From assembly GCA_023823795.1 (NCBI GenBank), contig CP085710.1, positions 4,180,001 through 4,244,000 on the forward strand: a stretch of DNA of 64,000 nucleotides, written 5' to 3'. A program made the position numbers and the translations under genes. Below are positions 53,859 to 62,261 of this stretch, in pieces. The stretch's first letter is position 1. Each line of letters begins with the position of its first letter. The notes beneath the pieces were generated by a model. The model was not told the origin of the DNA, did not search any database, and worked only from the letters and a program-made list of their open reading frames with translations. The DNA is from Bacillus sp. F19. GTDB lineage: Bacteria; Bacillota; Bacilli; Bacillales; Bacillaceae.

Positions 53859-53909
53859 CAAATGCCTGAGTTACTTCATACAATATTCAAAAAAATGGAG
53901 TTGATCTTC

Positions 53910-54245
53910 ATGGCGAGACGGATTGACGTATCTACATCAAAACATCAATTAAAACTTTTTGATGGAAACAGGCTTATAAAAGCTTACCCAATTGCAGTTG
54001 GGAAAATATTGTCACCAACACCTTCTGGGACATACACGATTATCAATAAACAACTCCATCCACCCGCACGATTTGGAGTGCTTTGGATGGGATTGTCAAA
54101 ACCTCATTACGGTATACACGGAACAAATAACCCAGCTTCAATCGGTAAGAATGTCTCACATGGATGTATTAGAATGTTTAATCATGATGTTCTAGAATTA
54201 TCATCTAGAGTTCCAATTGGTACTAGGGTTTCTATTCATAAATGA
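53910..54245 (+). CDS. short L,D-transpeptidase (YkuD domain only)
   Basis: 111 residues. YkuD catalytic motif: [12 protein letters not shown] (His70) and SHGCIRM (His84, Cys86). B. subtilis YkuD has an N-terminal LysM domain that is absent here, and there is no signal peptide; related short forms are spore-associated or cytosolic. ATG 53910 follows TGGAG. Confidence 0.82.
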   Translation: MARRIDVSTSKHQLKLFDGNRLIKAYPIAVGKILSPTPSGTYTIINKQLHPPARFGVLWMGLSKPHYGIHGTNNPASIGKNVSHGCIRMFNHDVLELSSRVPIGTRVSIHK

Positions 54246-54299
54246 CTCTGTTAATCTTGTACCCTTTACTACATAGTTTGTGTCTAATGTGTAGCTTCA

Positions 54300-54377
54300 T
54301 CAGCTTTTACCGAAAAAACGAGAGAAAAATCCCTTGTTCTCCTTTTTCGGCTCTTGCTCTTGAGTTGCAGCGATCAT
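54300..54377 (-). CDS. possible 25-aa peptide gene
   Basis: AGGAGGGT lies about 10 bases before ATG. The frame reads MIAATQEQEPKKENKGFFSR FFGKS and stop. A charged N-terminus and an aromatic-basic end GFFSRFFGKS suggest a membrane-associated peptide or the end of a longer gene cut by the Tn3-type end 40 bp upstream. Confidence 0.35.
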   Translation of the reverse strand: MIAATQEQEPKKENKGFFSRFFGKS

Positions 54378-54414
54378 TTTTTGATTACCCTCCTCTTGGT
54401 CAATAAACCAATTA

Positions 54415-54444
54415 GGGGTCCAGACACATGCCCATCAAGCTAAG
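54415..54444 (+). repeat. Tn3-type end broken by an IS231-type end
   Basis: GGGGTCCAGACA (54415-54426) is the first 12 bases of the second Tn3-end flavour seen at 59237 and 61116. CATGCCCATCAAGCTAAG (54427-54444), the terminus of an IS231-type element, follows directly. No IS body follows. The whole segment with its CCAATTA flank recurs inverted at 61512-61548. Confidence 0.7.
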
Positions 54445-54545
54445 AAACTCTAACACCTCAAAACGATAAAAATAAGGCCTGGTTTTTGTGAATTATTACA
54501 TAAGGAATGGTTTTTTTCTGTTTGGTGATATTAGAAAATTTGCAT

Positions 54546-56063
54546 TTACTGCTTAAGAATTTGCGTTAAATCTTCCTCGATAAAAAGAGTCCTCTGTAAG
54601 TCATTAACTTCATCTGCAACCCGTATACCTGATTCAATTGCACCTTGGATCCAACCGTGAACTGTTGAAGCGTGTTCACCGGCAAAGTGAACCCGACCTT
54701 CCGGAGAAGCAATATAGGGAGATAGTTCTGTTATCTGTTCCGGTTTAAACATAGCAAAAGCTCCACCGGAATACGGATTTCGAACCCAACTAAAGCCCGT
54801 TCCTGTTATAAACTCACGATACACCTGTTCCCCATGAATGGTGGCCAAATTTTTCAATGCATATTCCAGTCGATTTTCAGTATTCAAACTATCCCAAGGT
54901 AACGCATCATCTTCCCATGTATAACTAGCCAAAATGACACCTGGCCCGGATGATGTACCCACCCCATGGCTTGGATATTGAGTGTATGTAATAGGGAGGT
55001 CAGAAGCTGTGTTTCCCCCAAACATACCTTCTCTTTCCCAGAACCTGCTTTTAAACTGGATACCGGTTTTAGTGGAGCCAACATAATGTAGGTCACGGAT
55101 CGCTTTCCATTTGTTTTCGGAAAAGGAATTCCGGGGTTCAACCTCGACAAATTGCAATATCGAAAAGGGAATGGTCACGATGGCAAGATCACCGGTGATT
55201 TGAAATGGTCTCAAGATTTTGGTATGGATAGAGTCAATCGTTACTTGGTTATGATGCTGTGTAATTTTCGTCACCTTATGCCCAAACATAATGTTATCCT
55301 TCAATTGTGGGAGAAATGCTTTAGGAAGTTGGTCGTTTCCACCCGGGATCTCATAGAAGCGAACATCAGGGGTAAATAAAATCATCAGTTCACGCAATAA
55401 TTCCAGGAAAGAGAGCTCCGGGAATCCTCCCAGTGAAAGAAGTACTTTAATCATTTCGATAGCAGCCGGTGATAAAGTGACACCAAACGGGTTATATCTC
55501 AAAAATGCATCCATCGAGTATTTATCAAGTTCTTTTATGACCAAAGGCCAATTTCTCTGCGGGTTTTGGTTGATAAAATCTGTGATGGGTTTTATTGCTA
55601 ATGTAAGCAATTCTGAAGCCGTTTTACCTCTTTCATGTGGAGCTACCGGAAACCTTAGAATATCAGGGTTCTGTTTATAAAACTTCAATCGGGTCTTAAT
55701 TCCTCTAGCATAGATGATGTCGTTAGGAGTACTGTTAATAAACCGATTAACTGATAGGTGAAATTTTTTTATGTATTCCAATGTTAAATAATGAGTATGA
55801 GGAATACGCATTGCGCCTGCTTCAAGATATAATCCATCAGTAAAATCAGATTTCAACGTGTAGACACGACCTCCCATTCTTTCGTCTGCTTCAAGGATTG
55901 TAACATTGTGTCCGGCGTCCTTTAATAATGAAGCAGCGACAAGTCCTGACATCCCTGCGCCGACAATGATGATCTTTTTGGGGTTTTGTGTTTTGTTAAG
56001 TCCATTTCTGATGAACGAAACCATTTGATCGGGTGGTAATTGAGGAAATACGTAATTTAACAT
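54546..56063 (-). CDS. flavin monoamine oxidase/L-amino-acid oxidase
   Basis: About 505 residues. FAD-binding IIIVGAGMSGLVAASLL (31-47), ILEADERMGGRVYT with the adenine-ribose Glu, and C-terminal GRVHFAGEHASTVHGWIQGA IESG, the FAD motif of amine oxidases. It produces keto acid, NH3 and H2O2. The ATG at 56063 is preferred because AAAGGAGA lies upstream; MQRRQS would be translated ribosome-site DNA. Specificity unknown. No signal peptide seen. Confidence 0.87.
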   Translation of the reverse strand: MLNYVFPQLPPDQMVSFIRNGLNKTQNPKKIIIVGAGMSGLVAASLLKDAGHNVTILEADERMGGRVYTLKSDFTDGLYLEAGAMRIPHTHYLTLEYIKKFHLSVNRFINSTPNDIIYARGIKTRLKFYKQNPDILRFPVAPHERGKTASELLTLAIKPITDFINQNPQRNWPLVIKELDKYSMDAFLRYNPFGVTLSPAAIEMIKVLLSLGGFPELSFLELLRELMILFTPDVRFYEIPGGNDQLPKAFLPQLKDNIMFGHKVTKITQHHNQVTIDSIHTKILRPFQITGDLAIVTIPFSILQFVEVEPRNSFSENKWKAIRDLHYVGSTKTGIQFKSRFWEREGMFGGNTASDLPITYTQYPSHGVGTSSGPGVILASYTWEDDALPWDSLNTENRLEYALKNLATIHGEQVYREFITGTGFSWVRNPYSGGAFAMFKPEQITELSPYIASPEGRVHFAGEHASTVHGWIQGAIESGIRVADEVNDLQRTLFIEEDLTQILKQ

Positions 56064-56232
56064 ACTTTGTCTCCTTTGCAATTACTCAGCACACCCGATA
56101 GATGATAGTTATAAACCATTCTTTAAGGATGCTTACTATCATCCTATTCAACTCCCTCAACAGCATTCCACTGAAAACCAAAAAGATAAAACAGGCTTCA
56201 TGAAGGTTTAATAAAATAAAGAGACCGTCGGT

Positions 56233-56357
56233 TGAACTGCACCCCAATTGTTAGACACCATCTAACAATTGGAGGTGCTGTTTTTTATGACAAAATATTC
56301 ATTAGAGTTAAAAGTAAAAGCTGTTTTTGCTTATTTAGAAGGAAAGGATTATTTTTA
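56233..56357 (+). mobile_element. IS3-family left-end remnant (second copy)
   Basis: TGAACTGCACCCCAATTGTT, the same end and inner inverted repeat as at 38844, then MTKYSLELKVKAVFAYLEGK DYF and stop. The orfA is longer than in the other remnant, and the IS body is missing. Confidence 0.72.
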
Positions 56358-56528
56358 ATACGGTCGCCAATAGATATAATCATAATGGTTCCTATGAATA
56401 GAATAGCCATACAGTTTTGATCATTTTTCGTCGTTTCTAATGTCCGCTAATACTTATTGCGTGATTTGGTTCCATTGCTACACAGACCCCACAATAGTCG
56501 ATCTTCCCTTCCGATTCCATTTTAGGTT

Positions 56529-57212
56529 TTATACGTTTTTAGGTCGCCTAAGAATTGTGCTCTCGCAAAATTTAGAGAATTGCTCCTTAGTTAGTACATC
56601 TCCGGCTTCTTTATACATAAGATTTCCTGGGTTTTTGTTGTGGTTAGGATTTTCTGGATCAGGATCTGGATCCTGTTTATTGTTATTACGATTGGAATAA
56701 TTGAGAACATGTCCTATTTCATGAGAAAGAACTTGGGCTGGGGCGCCTTCACATATCAAAATTATATATGGTGCTCCACCCAGATCATATGCATATCCAA
56801 CTGTGTTTGATTCTTGACCTCCATTGTTGAAAAAATTCCCTGGAATATAGATGATAATTACGTCGTAAGGGCAAAGGGAATTAGAAGATGTAGCTCTCCA
56901 TTCATTCCATTTTATATAATATTCGTGTATTTTTTTTATAGTGGCAGGAGCTTCTTTACTCACATCTATTTCCTCCGAATTTGTGATTCCCACTGAAAAT
57001 TCAGGCACCAAAGGGTTTCCCATAGGAGTAAGAGGAAATAGTACACAACGTGGCCAACATCCATCACACACCGTTGTTATTTTTTCAAAGTAATTCATAT
57101 CTTCGTTAATTCTTTGGCGTAGCTTTTCAAAATCAATTTTTTCTCTATTAACATCGTGTAGCAATACGGTTATGTAGGGAACTTCGGGTTCTTCACCACG
57201 ACAATCCACCAT
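56529..57212 (-). CDS. unrecognised HExxH protein, putative metalloprotease
   Basis: 227 residues. VLSHEIGHVLNYSN (HEIGH at 164-168) is a zinc-protease motif, preceded by YIILICEGAPAQ and followed by a DPDPDPENPNHNKNPGNLMY stretch, where GNLM may be a Met-turn and His191 a third ligand. This does not fit the exact metzincin spacing HExxHxxGxxH. Cysteines cluster at CDGCWPRC (49-56). No signal peptide. Family not recognised; could be a phage- or toxin-associated protease. Confidence 0.6.
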   Translation of the reverse strand: MVDCRGEEPEVPYITVLLHDVNREKIDFEKLRQRINEDMNYFEKITTVCDGCWPRCVLFPLTPMGNPLVPEFSVGITNSEEIDVSKEAPATIKKIHEYYIKWNEWRATSSNSLCPYDVIIIYIPGNFFNNGGQESNTVGYAYDLGGAPYIILICEGAPAQVLSHEIGHVLNYSNRNNNKQDPDPDPENPNHNKNPGNLMYKEAGDVLTKEQFSKFCESTILRRPKNV

Positions 57213-57322
57213 AATTAATCAACTCCTATAATTTTATCCACAGAATGTTGGTACTACGCTGTAAAGATGTATGTAAATATGGGTGAGCACTGGTTGCTCG
57301 TTCTTATATTATGGGGCGTTAG

Positions 57323-57652
57323 CCTATTAGGCCTAGTCACAGGGTTGCTGCTGTAGTCCGTCAGATGTTTTACATAAAATGTATATCTTACTCTGGATAT
57401 TTGTTATCTGCTTCCTAAATGTAGTACCAAAAACGATGTTCAATAGTAAAAATGTTACCTTGTTTTAGGGAATGAGTTTTGGTACTGTAAATTAGCATTA
57501 ATAGACTATTTGTTGATTAAGTAATGGTAATGCCCATAAACGGTCATTTATGTTACCAAATCACTTGTTTTGGTAACAATAAAACAGCCATTTCATAGCT
57601 TTAGACTCATGTGACGGATAAGAGCAGTAACCCTGTGATCAAGCCAATAAGG
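57323..57652. mobile_element. miniature inverted-repeat element (MITE), about 330 bp
   Basis: The left end CCTATTAGGCCTAGTCACAG and the bases to 57363 match the reverse complement of 57611-57652 (CCTTATTGGCTTGATCACAG and on) over about 41 bp with around ten differences. The interior is non-coding and rich in nested GGTACC-, TTTTGGTA- and TTACCAAA-type inverted motifs. No transposase is present. I see no clear target-site duplication. Confidence 0.65.
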
Positions 57653-57773
57653 ATTGAATATTATTTTTATAAATAAGATTGTGAAGTAATGTACAACTGT
57701 GCAATAAATAGTAAACCATGAGAATAGAAAAATGATATTTAAATCTAATTATTGGGTTTTTATGGTAAAATAA

Positions 57774-57893
57774 GATAACTTTAAATCATATGTAGAAGAA
57801 ATGGAACAATTCCTTATAAACATTGAAAAACAATATGAGAATGATGAGTATCAAGACGAGGATAGTCATTTTATGCAAAGTATAGCTGTGTGA
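57774..57893 (+). other. small ORF remnant
   Basis: DNFKSYVEEMEQFLINIEKQ then YENDEYQDEDSHFMQSIAV and stop reads as protein, but there is no start codon with a ribosome site. An internal ATG at 57805 lacks one too. Probably a gene end. Not recognised. Confidence 0.3.
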
Positions 57894-57947
57894 TTAATAT
57901 GGAACAACAAGCAACCACCTAATATTAATAGAGGAGAGGAATGCCTT

Positions 57948-59117
57948 ATGAAAATACGTAGTCAAATTACATTTGCAAGTCTGGCCCTATTAATAACTGG
58001 AAGTTCCCTGCTATACACATCGCCAACCTCAATTGTAAAAGTAGAGCCCACTCAAAATGTATCTAGTTCGTTACAAACAAGCACTCAACGAGATCATAAT
58101 TCCGTCAAGCAAGCAATGCGGGATACATTGCAACTTGGATTCCCAGGGATACTTGCTAAAACTTCTGAGGATGGAAAAACGTGGGGTTATGCCGCTGGGG
58201 TAGCGAATCTGAGCACCAAGAAACCAATGAAAACAGATTTTCGCTTTCGCATTGGCAGCGTGACGAAGACGTTCACCGCAACGGTTGTACTTCAATTAGC
58301 TGGAGAGAACCGCTTGAATCTAGACGACTCCATCGAAAAGTGGTTGCCTGGTGTCATTCAAGGAAACGGATATAATGGTAAACAGATTACCATCCGGCAG
58401 ATATTGAACCATACAAGTGGTATCGCTGAATACTCAAGGTCAAAAGACGCTGATTTTATGGATACAAAAAAATCGTATTCGGCTGAAGAACTAGTGAAGA
58501 TGGGGATTTCTCTGCCCCCAGACTTTGTCCCAGGAAAGGGCTGGTCTTATTCAAACACAGGATACGTATTACTGGGTATTCTTATTGAAAAAGTAACCGG
58601 AAACAGCTACGCGGAAGAGATTGAAAATCGGATTATTGAACCGCTTGAATTGTCGGATACATTCCTACCTGGCAATTCAAGCGTTATTCCAGGCACCAAG
58701 CATGCTCGGGGATATTCCCAACCAGACGAAGCAAGTGAGATAAAAGACGTTACTTATTATAACCCAAGTGCAGGTAGCTCGGCTGGAGATATGATTTCTA
58801 CTGCTGACGACTTAAATAAATTCTTCTCTTCCTTGCTCGGTGGCAAATTACTGAAGGAACAGCAACTAAAACAAATGCTTACTACAGTTCCTACAGGAAG
58901 AGCAGGAATTGATGGATATGGTCTTGGAATCTTTGAAACTAAGCTTTCAAACGGTGTCTCGATATGGGGACACACAGGTGGCATTCTAGGGTTTTCTACT
59001 ATTGCTGGAGGTACACTTGGAGGCAAGCATACGCTGGTCGTCAGTTTGAACAGTTTGGGTAGAGATAACAGTCCTAATCCTTTTAAAAATATTTTACTTG
59101 CTGAATTTAGCAAGTAG
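57948..59117 (+). CDS. secreted serine hydrolase, β-lactamase class C/D,D-peptidase fold
   Basis: 389 residues. Signal peptide ITFASLALLITGSSLLYT. Catalytic SxxK as SVTK (104-107), YSN (201-203) and HTG (343-345), the serine-β-lactamase/D-aminopeptidase triad. GAGGAG before ATG. Family members are penicillin-recognising carboxypeptidases, esterases or β-lactamases; the HTG variant of KTG is common in the esterase/D-peptidase branch. Free-standing. Confidence 0.88.
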   Translation: MKIRSQITFASLALLITGSSLLYTSPTSIVKVEPTQNVSSSLQTSTQRDHNSVKQAMRDTLQLGFPGILAKTSEDGKTWGYAAGVANLSTKKPMKTDFRFRIGSVTKTFTATVVLQLAGENRLNLDDSIEKWLPGVIQGNGYNGKQITIRQILNHTSGIAEYSRSKDADFMDTKKSYSAEELVKMGISLPPDFVPGKGWSYSNTGYVLLGILIEKVTGNSYAEEIENRIIEPLELSDTFLPGNSSVIPGTKHARGYSQPDEASEIKDVTYYNPSAGSSAGDMISTADDLNKFFSSLLGGKLLKEQQLKQMLTTVPTGRAGIDGYGLGIFETKLSNGVSIWGHTGGILGFSTIAGGTLGGKHTLVVSLNSLGRDNSPNPFKNILLAEFSK

Positions 59118-59236
59118 GCAAAAAGGGAAAATTTTGTCATAGTTTTTATAGTTAAAAATATACCTTTCTGGTTCAAAAGCCCCAACTTACTTTTAAAAAC
59201 AGTTAGCTATTAAGCAAGAAAAAGTTAACTCCTTCT

Positions 59237-59385
59237 GGGGTCCAGACAACATTTTAACCTTTTTATACGTTAAGACATTTTATTTCATTTCATGATACAT
59301 AATAGTCCTAATCTATACATTAAGTATCATTTAAAAATTATGAAGTGCTACTAAATAAACTTAACTGCCAAAAAACCTTAGTGTG
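59237..59385 (+). repeat. 149-bp repeat, copy 1: Tn3-type end plus res-like region
   Basis: Identical to 61116-61264. It starts GGGGTCCAGACAACATTTTA, with a 38-bp Tn3-type end closing on ACGTTAAG. A TGATAC...GTATCA dyad follows, like a resolvase subsite. The right part of the element is missing here. Confidence 0.85.
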
Positions 59386-59541
59386 GAGTGATAGAACCAG
59401 TTAAGAGATTTATAAAGTACTTGGATAACATGGATATTGTGAAGAAGTACACTTAAACTAAAGGAGGTTAGTTTAATAATAGATAGCATTATTACTTATG
59501 CAAAGTTTAATCTGCTTCCTTGTTAGTTTGATTTTTTCTCT

Positions 59542-59570
59542 TGACTTGAAATGCATTTCATAAATTAGAT
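59542..59570 (+). promoter_or_regulatory. promoter with LacI-type operator
   Basis: -35 TTGACT (59542-59547), then a perfect 14-bp palindrome TGAAATGCATTTCA (59548-59561) in the spacer, and a weak -10 (ATTAGA/TTAGAT). It precedes the two-gene unit ending in a LacI-family regulator, so it is probably its autoregulatory operator. Confidence 0.65.
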
Positions 59571-59608
59571 TGAAAGCAAGCTAATTTTTCAACGAAGGGA
59601 GAAGAAAG

Positions 59609-59914
59609 ATGAACAGAAAAATTAACCTTCAACAGGATGAACGTATACTATCTACCCTTACGGGTTTATTGGAAATCTTTGATGGGATACAAAATATCTA
59701 CTTTGGAGATTTGTTTTTAACCAATAAAAGATTATATTTAGTAACCGCTAAACTAATAAATATCGAAAAATCCTTCTGGTTTCAAGGAGAAATGAAAGAT
59801 ATTGAACATTCTACACTCATAATAGGAGAACATAGGATTACGGTAAAATGGGCATACAATGGAAACCTCCTTTACTTTATAAAAGCTTTTCAGAAATTGA
59901 ATGTAAAAGGGTAG
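59609..59914 (+). CDS. small PH/GRAM-like protein, 101 aa
   Basis: GAAGGGAG before ATG. LQQDERILSTLTGLLE, FGDLFLTNKRLYLVTAK and HRITVKWAYNG resemble bacterial PH-like/GRAM domains (the LTNKRLYL motif). No TM. First gene behind the LacI operator; the regulator starts 37 bp later. Confidence 0.6.
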   Translation: MNRKINLQQDERILSTLTGLLEIFDGIQNIYFGDLFLTNKRLYLVTAKLINIEKSFWFQGEMKDIEHSTLIIGEHRITVKWAYNGNLLYFIKAFQKLNVKG

Positions 59915-59950
59915 GATTCCTTGGATACTGATAAATGTGGGAGGTATGTG

Positions 59951-60898
59951 ATGACAAATATTAACGATATCGCAAGATTAGCAGGTGTATCCGTCTCCAC
60001 TGTGTCTAGAGTCCTTAACAATTATAAGTATGTTGCTAGTGATAAAAGAGAATCTGTTCTTAAAGTTATTGAAGAAATGAACTATACACCAAATAAAAAT
60101 GCAATTGATTTAATTCGAGGAGAAACAAGAACAATAGGTGTTATTCTCCCATATAACAACAATCCAGCATTTGATCAAATATTAAACGGTATACTGAACA
60201 AGGCATTAGAGAATGATTTTTTGATTACGGTACTTCCTTCAAATTATAGTAAAGAAAAAGAATTGGAGTATTTGCAAAAATTAAAAAGCAAGCTGTATGA
60301 TGGCATCATCATCACTTCAAGAGCAAATGATTGGGAAACGATCATTCCGTATAGCGATTATGGTTCAATCGTATCTTGTGAATATACGCAGCACAAGGAA
60401 ATTGGATGTTCCTATATGGACCGCTATTCTTCTTATCTAGATGCCTTTCAATTATTAAAAAACAAAGGGCATAATGCGATAGCTTTTACAACTGCTAGAC
60501 TAGAAAGTAATAGCACGAAGCAAATGATTGATGCTTATACTGAGATTTTTGGTGAACTTCAACCTGAATATCATATTTCAGCATGTCACTGCTTAGAAGA
60601 CGGATATGAAGCAGCAAGGCAATTCCTGCATTTACCGAAAAGACCAACAGCTATCTATGCGAATGGAGATGAAGTGGCTGGTGGTATGTATTTATTTGCT
60701 AAGTCTCAACAATTGAAAATCCCTACTGATTTAGCAATCATTGGTCAAGAAAATCAACCAATTGGTATGGGTATGGGTATTTCTACAGTGGATCACCAGT
60801 TAACGAAAATCGGTGAACAAGCTTGTAGCCTAGTGATAAAAAAATCAAGAGAAAAAATTAAAATACCTTATCGCATTGTGGAAAGAGATTCTGTTTAA
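59951..60898 (+). CDS. LacI-family transcriptional regulator
   Basis: 315 residues. HTH NINDIARLAGVSVSTVSRVL NNYKYV, then a periplasmic-binding-protein-type sensor (TIGVILPYNNNPAFDQILNG, PTAIYANGDEVAGGMYLF, ISTVDHQLTKIGEQA). GGGAGG before ATG 59951. It probably represses the upstream small gene and the HAD gene downstream, both now disturbed by mobile DNA. Confidence 0.9.
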   Translation: MTNINDIARLAGVSVSTVSRVLNNYKYVASDKRESVLKVIEEMNYTPNKNAIDLIRGETRTIGVILPYNNNPAFDQILNGILNKALENDFLITVLPSNYSKEKELEYLQKLKSKLYDGIIITSRANDWETIIPYSDYGSIVSCEYTQHKEIGCSYMDRYSSYLDAFQLLKNKGHNAIAFTTARLESNSTKQMIDAYTEIFGELQPEYHISACHCLEDGYEAARQFLHLPKRPTAIYANGDEVAGGMYLFAKSQQLKIPTDLAIIGQENQPIGMGMGISTVDHQLTKIGEQACSLVIKKSREKIKIPYRIVERDSV

Positions 60899-61017
60899 AG
60901 CCCCATCTTCTGGGGTAGAGGTAAGGCCCCAATATAATAAATGGCATCTCTATGTACACTTGGTATATATAATAATCAAAGATCAAAAAAATAGTAGCTT
61001 AAAGTGGTGAAAGAAAA

Positions 61018-61115
61018 TGAGTAAAAAATTTATTGTTTTTGACATTGATGGAACATTACTAACGACAGAAATGAAGTTTCTCGACAGTACAAAACAAGCT
61101 TTGGTTTCTCTTAAA
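61018..61115 (+). pseudogene. HAD-family hydrolase, 5' fragment
   Basis: MSKKFIVFDIDGTLLTTEMK then FLDSTKQALVSLK, with motif I DIDGTLL (nucleophile Asp). It is cut by the Tn3-type element whose GGGG begins at 61116; translation would end in element DNA (GVQTTF). The rest of the gene is not seen to the right. Cof-type sugar phosphatase by similarity. Confidence 0.8.
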
Positions 61116-61411
61116 GGGGTCCAGACAACATTTTAACCTTTTTATACGTTAAGACATTTTATTTCATTTCATGATACATAATAGTCCTAATCTATACATT
61201 AAGTATCATTTAAAAATTATGAAGTGCTACTAAATAAACTTAACTGCCAAAAAACCTTAGTGTGCCAAGGGTTAGCAATATTTAGTCAATGATACATAAA
61301 AATACAATGAGTATCATTGACACGAAAGGAAGCTTAGCGTAATAAAAACTGACTTTCAACTTCCATAAATTGTCTCAACGTATATTTCCGTTAAAATGTT
61401 GGCGGTACCCC
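61116..61411. mobile_element. Tn3-derived miniature element (TIME-like), 296 bp
   Basis: Left end 61116-61153 (GGGGTCCAGACAACATTTTA to ACGTTAAG) and right end 61374-61411, reverse-complemented GGGGTACCGCCAACATTTTA to ACGTTGAG, are 38-bp Tn3-type repeats that agree at most positions after the first dozen. The interior has no ORF but two dyads: TGATAC...GTATCA near 61183-61207 and GTCAATGATAC/GTATCATTGAC (61285-61295, 61311-61321), resembling resolvase-binding res subsites. It would depend on a Tn3 transposase in trans. Confidence 0.75.
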
Positions 61412-61529
61412 ATCGCCATCAAGCTAATATTCCATATTTACCCCAAAACGAAAATTCTGAGCAATTTAGTAAAGAAGCTATGAAATTTTCATTTTGGGGG
61501 TAGTCCTTTCTCTTAGCTTGATAGGTATG
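61411..61529. mobile_element. IS231-derived miniature element, 119 bp
   Basis: Ends CATCGCCATCAAGCTAA and (reverse-complemented) CATACCTATCAAGCTAAGAG are IS231-type termini. Inner ACCCCAAAA/TTTTGGGGGT-like segments pair too. It contains no ORF. The 11-bp flanks TGGCGGTACCC (61400-61410) and TGTCTGGACCC (61530-61540) are both Tn3-end sequence but of different flavours, so a recombination followed the insertion. Confidence 0.7.
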
Positions 61530-61612
61530 TGTCTGGACCCCTAATTGGCGCTTTTTTTATCATTAAGGCCTATATTGGAAGTTTGAAAAAACCATGGACT
61601 CTGTCCAAACCT

Positions 61613-61715
61613 GCTGGGGAACTCTTCCCCAGCCCCCCCTTTAATTCAACTCCCCAACCCCTCGATCCTTGAGGGGCTCCCTCACCGGTAGGCAGGAACA
61701 AACGGTTGTTTGTTC
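61613..61715. other. hairpin-rich non-coding stretch
   Basis: Three strong inverted repeats in 100 bp: GCTGGGGAA/TTCCCCAGC (61613-61633), CCCCTC/GAGGGG (61658-61676) and GAACAAAC/GTTTGTTC (61696-61715). The GC content is higher than its surroundings. It could be a decayed IS200-like or conjugative/replicative site, or structured RNA. No function assigned. Confidence 0.5.
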
Positions 61716-61844
61716 AATGCCAAGAGGGTGTTTTTGCACATCCCCCCGAAAAGGTGGAATAACGAAATCAGTAACCTTTGTTAAGTTAGATTAAAACAAA
61801 GGTTGCTGATTTCAACCTTAATTCGTATTCCTTTACCCTTCTGT

Positions 61845-62005
61845 AGAATTTTCATACCTACTCTTTTCATGGCTCCCACAGCTGTTATCTTATTTTGTTT
61901 CCAATCGTGATAGGCGATTTAAATTTTTTATCAATTTCGAATTTCTTTCTGCCGAATTTGACTCCGTTTCGAATAGCTGCTCGAATCCCTTTTATCGTTA
62001 AGTCT
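61845..62005 (-). pseudogene. Tn3-type resolvase, C-terminal remnant
   Basis: The minus strand reads RDLTIKGIRAAIRNGVKFGR then KKFEIDKKFKSPIT, and after a frameshift KITAVGAMKRVGMK. This is the end of a serine resolvase (EGIxxAKxxGVKFGRPK linker, then the HTH ITAVEAMKxxGMK). The catalytic domain is absent. It supports a Tn3-family origin of the nearby repeats. Confidence 0.65.
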
Positions 62006-62261
62006 CTTTATATAAATTTTACGTTAATCCTAGGATTTTTTTCTCTTTTCAATGAAAATTACGAACCGCATCGGCTGTTTTCTGGGAATAAGGGACTGTG
62101 ATAATCACCCTTTCCTCGTTGAGATAATCCAATCATCATGCATCCAAAAATATATTCTGAAACTTTAGGACTGATTTCTTAACTTTACAAGATCATTAAA
62201 ATGATTGTACTCTTACTTAACACTTCGTCTTTAATATTAGGGAGAAGGAGATGAAACAAAC

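Noticed and set aside
61895-62101. 68-codon plus-strand ORF
   Set aside because: It is the antisense of the resolvase remnant.
62160-62250. Pho box upstream of phoD
   Set aside because: TTAACTTTACA and TTACTTAACA are suggestive but do not form the spaced TT(A/T/C)ACA repeats needed for a PhoP site.
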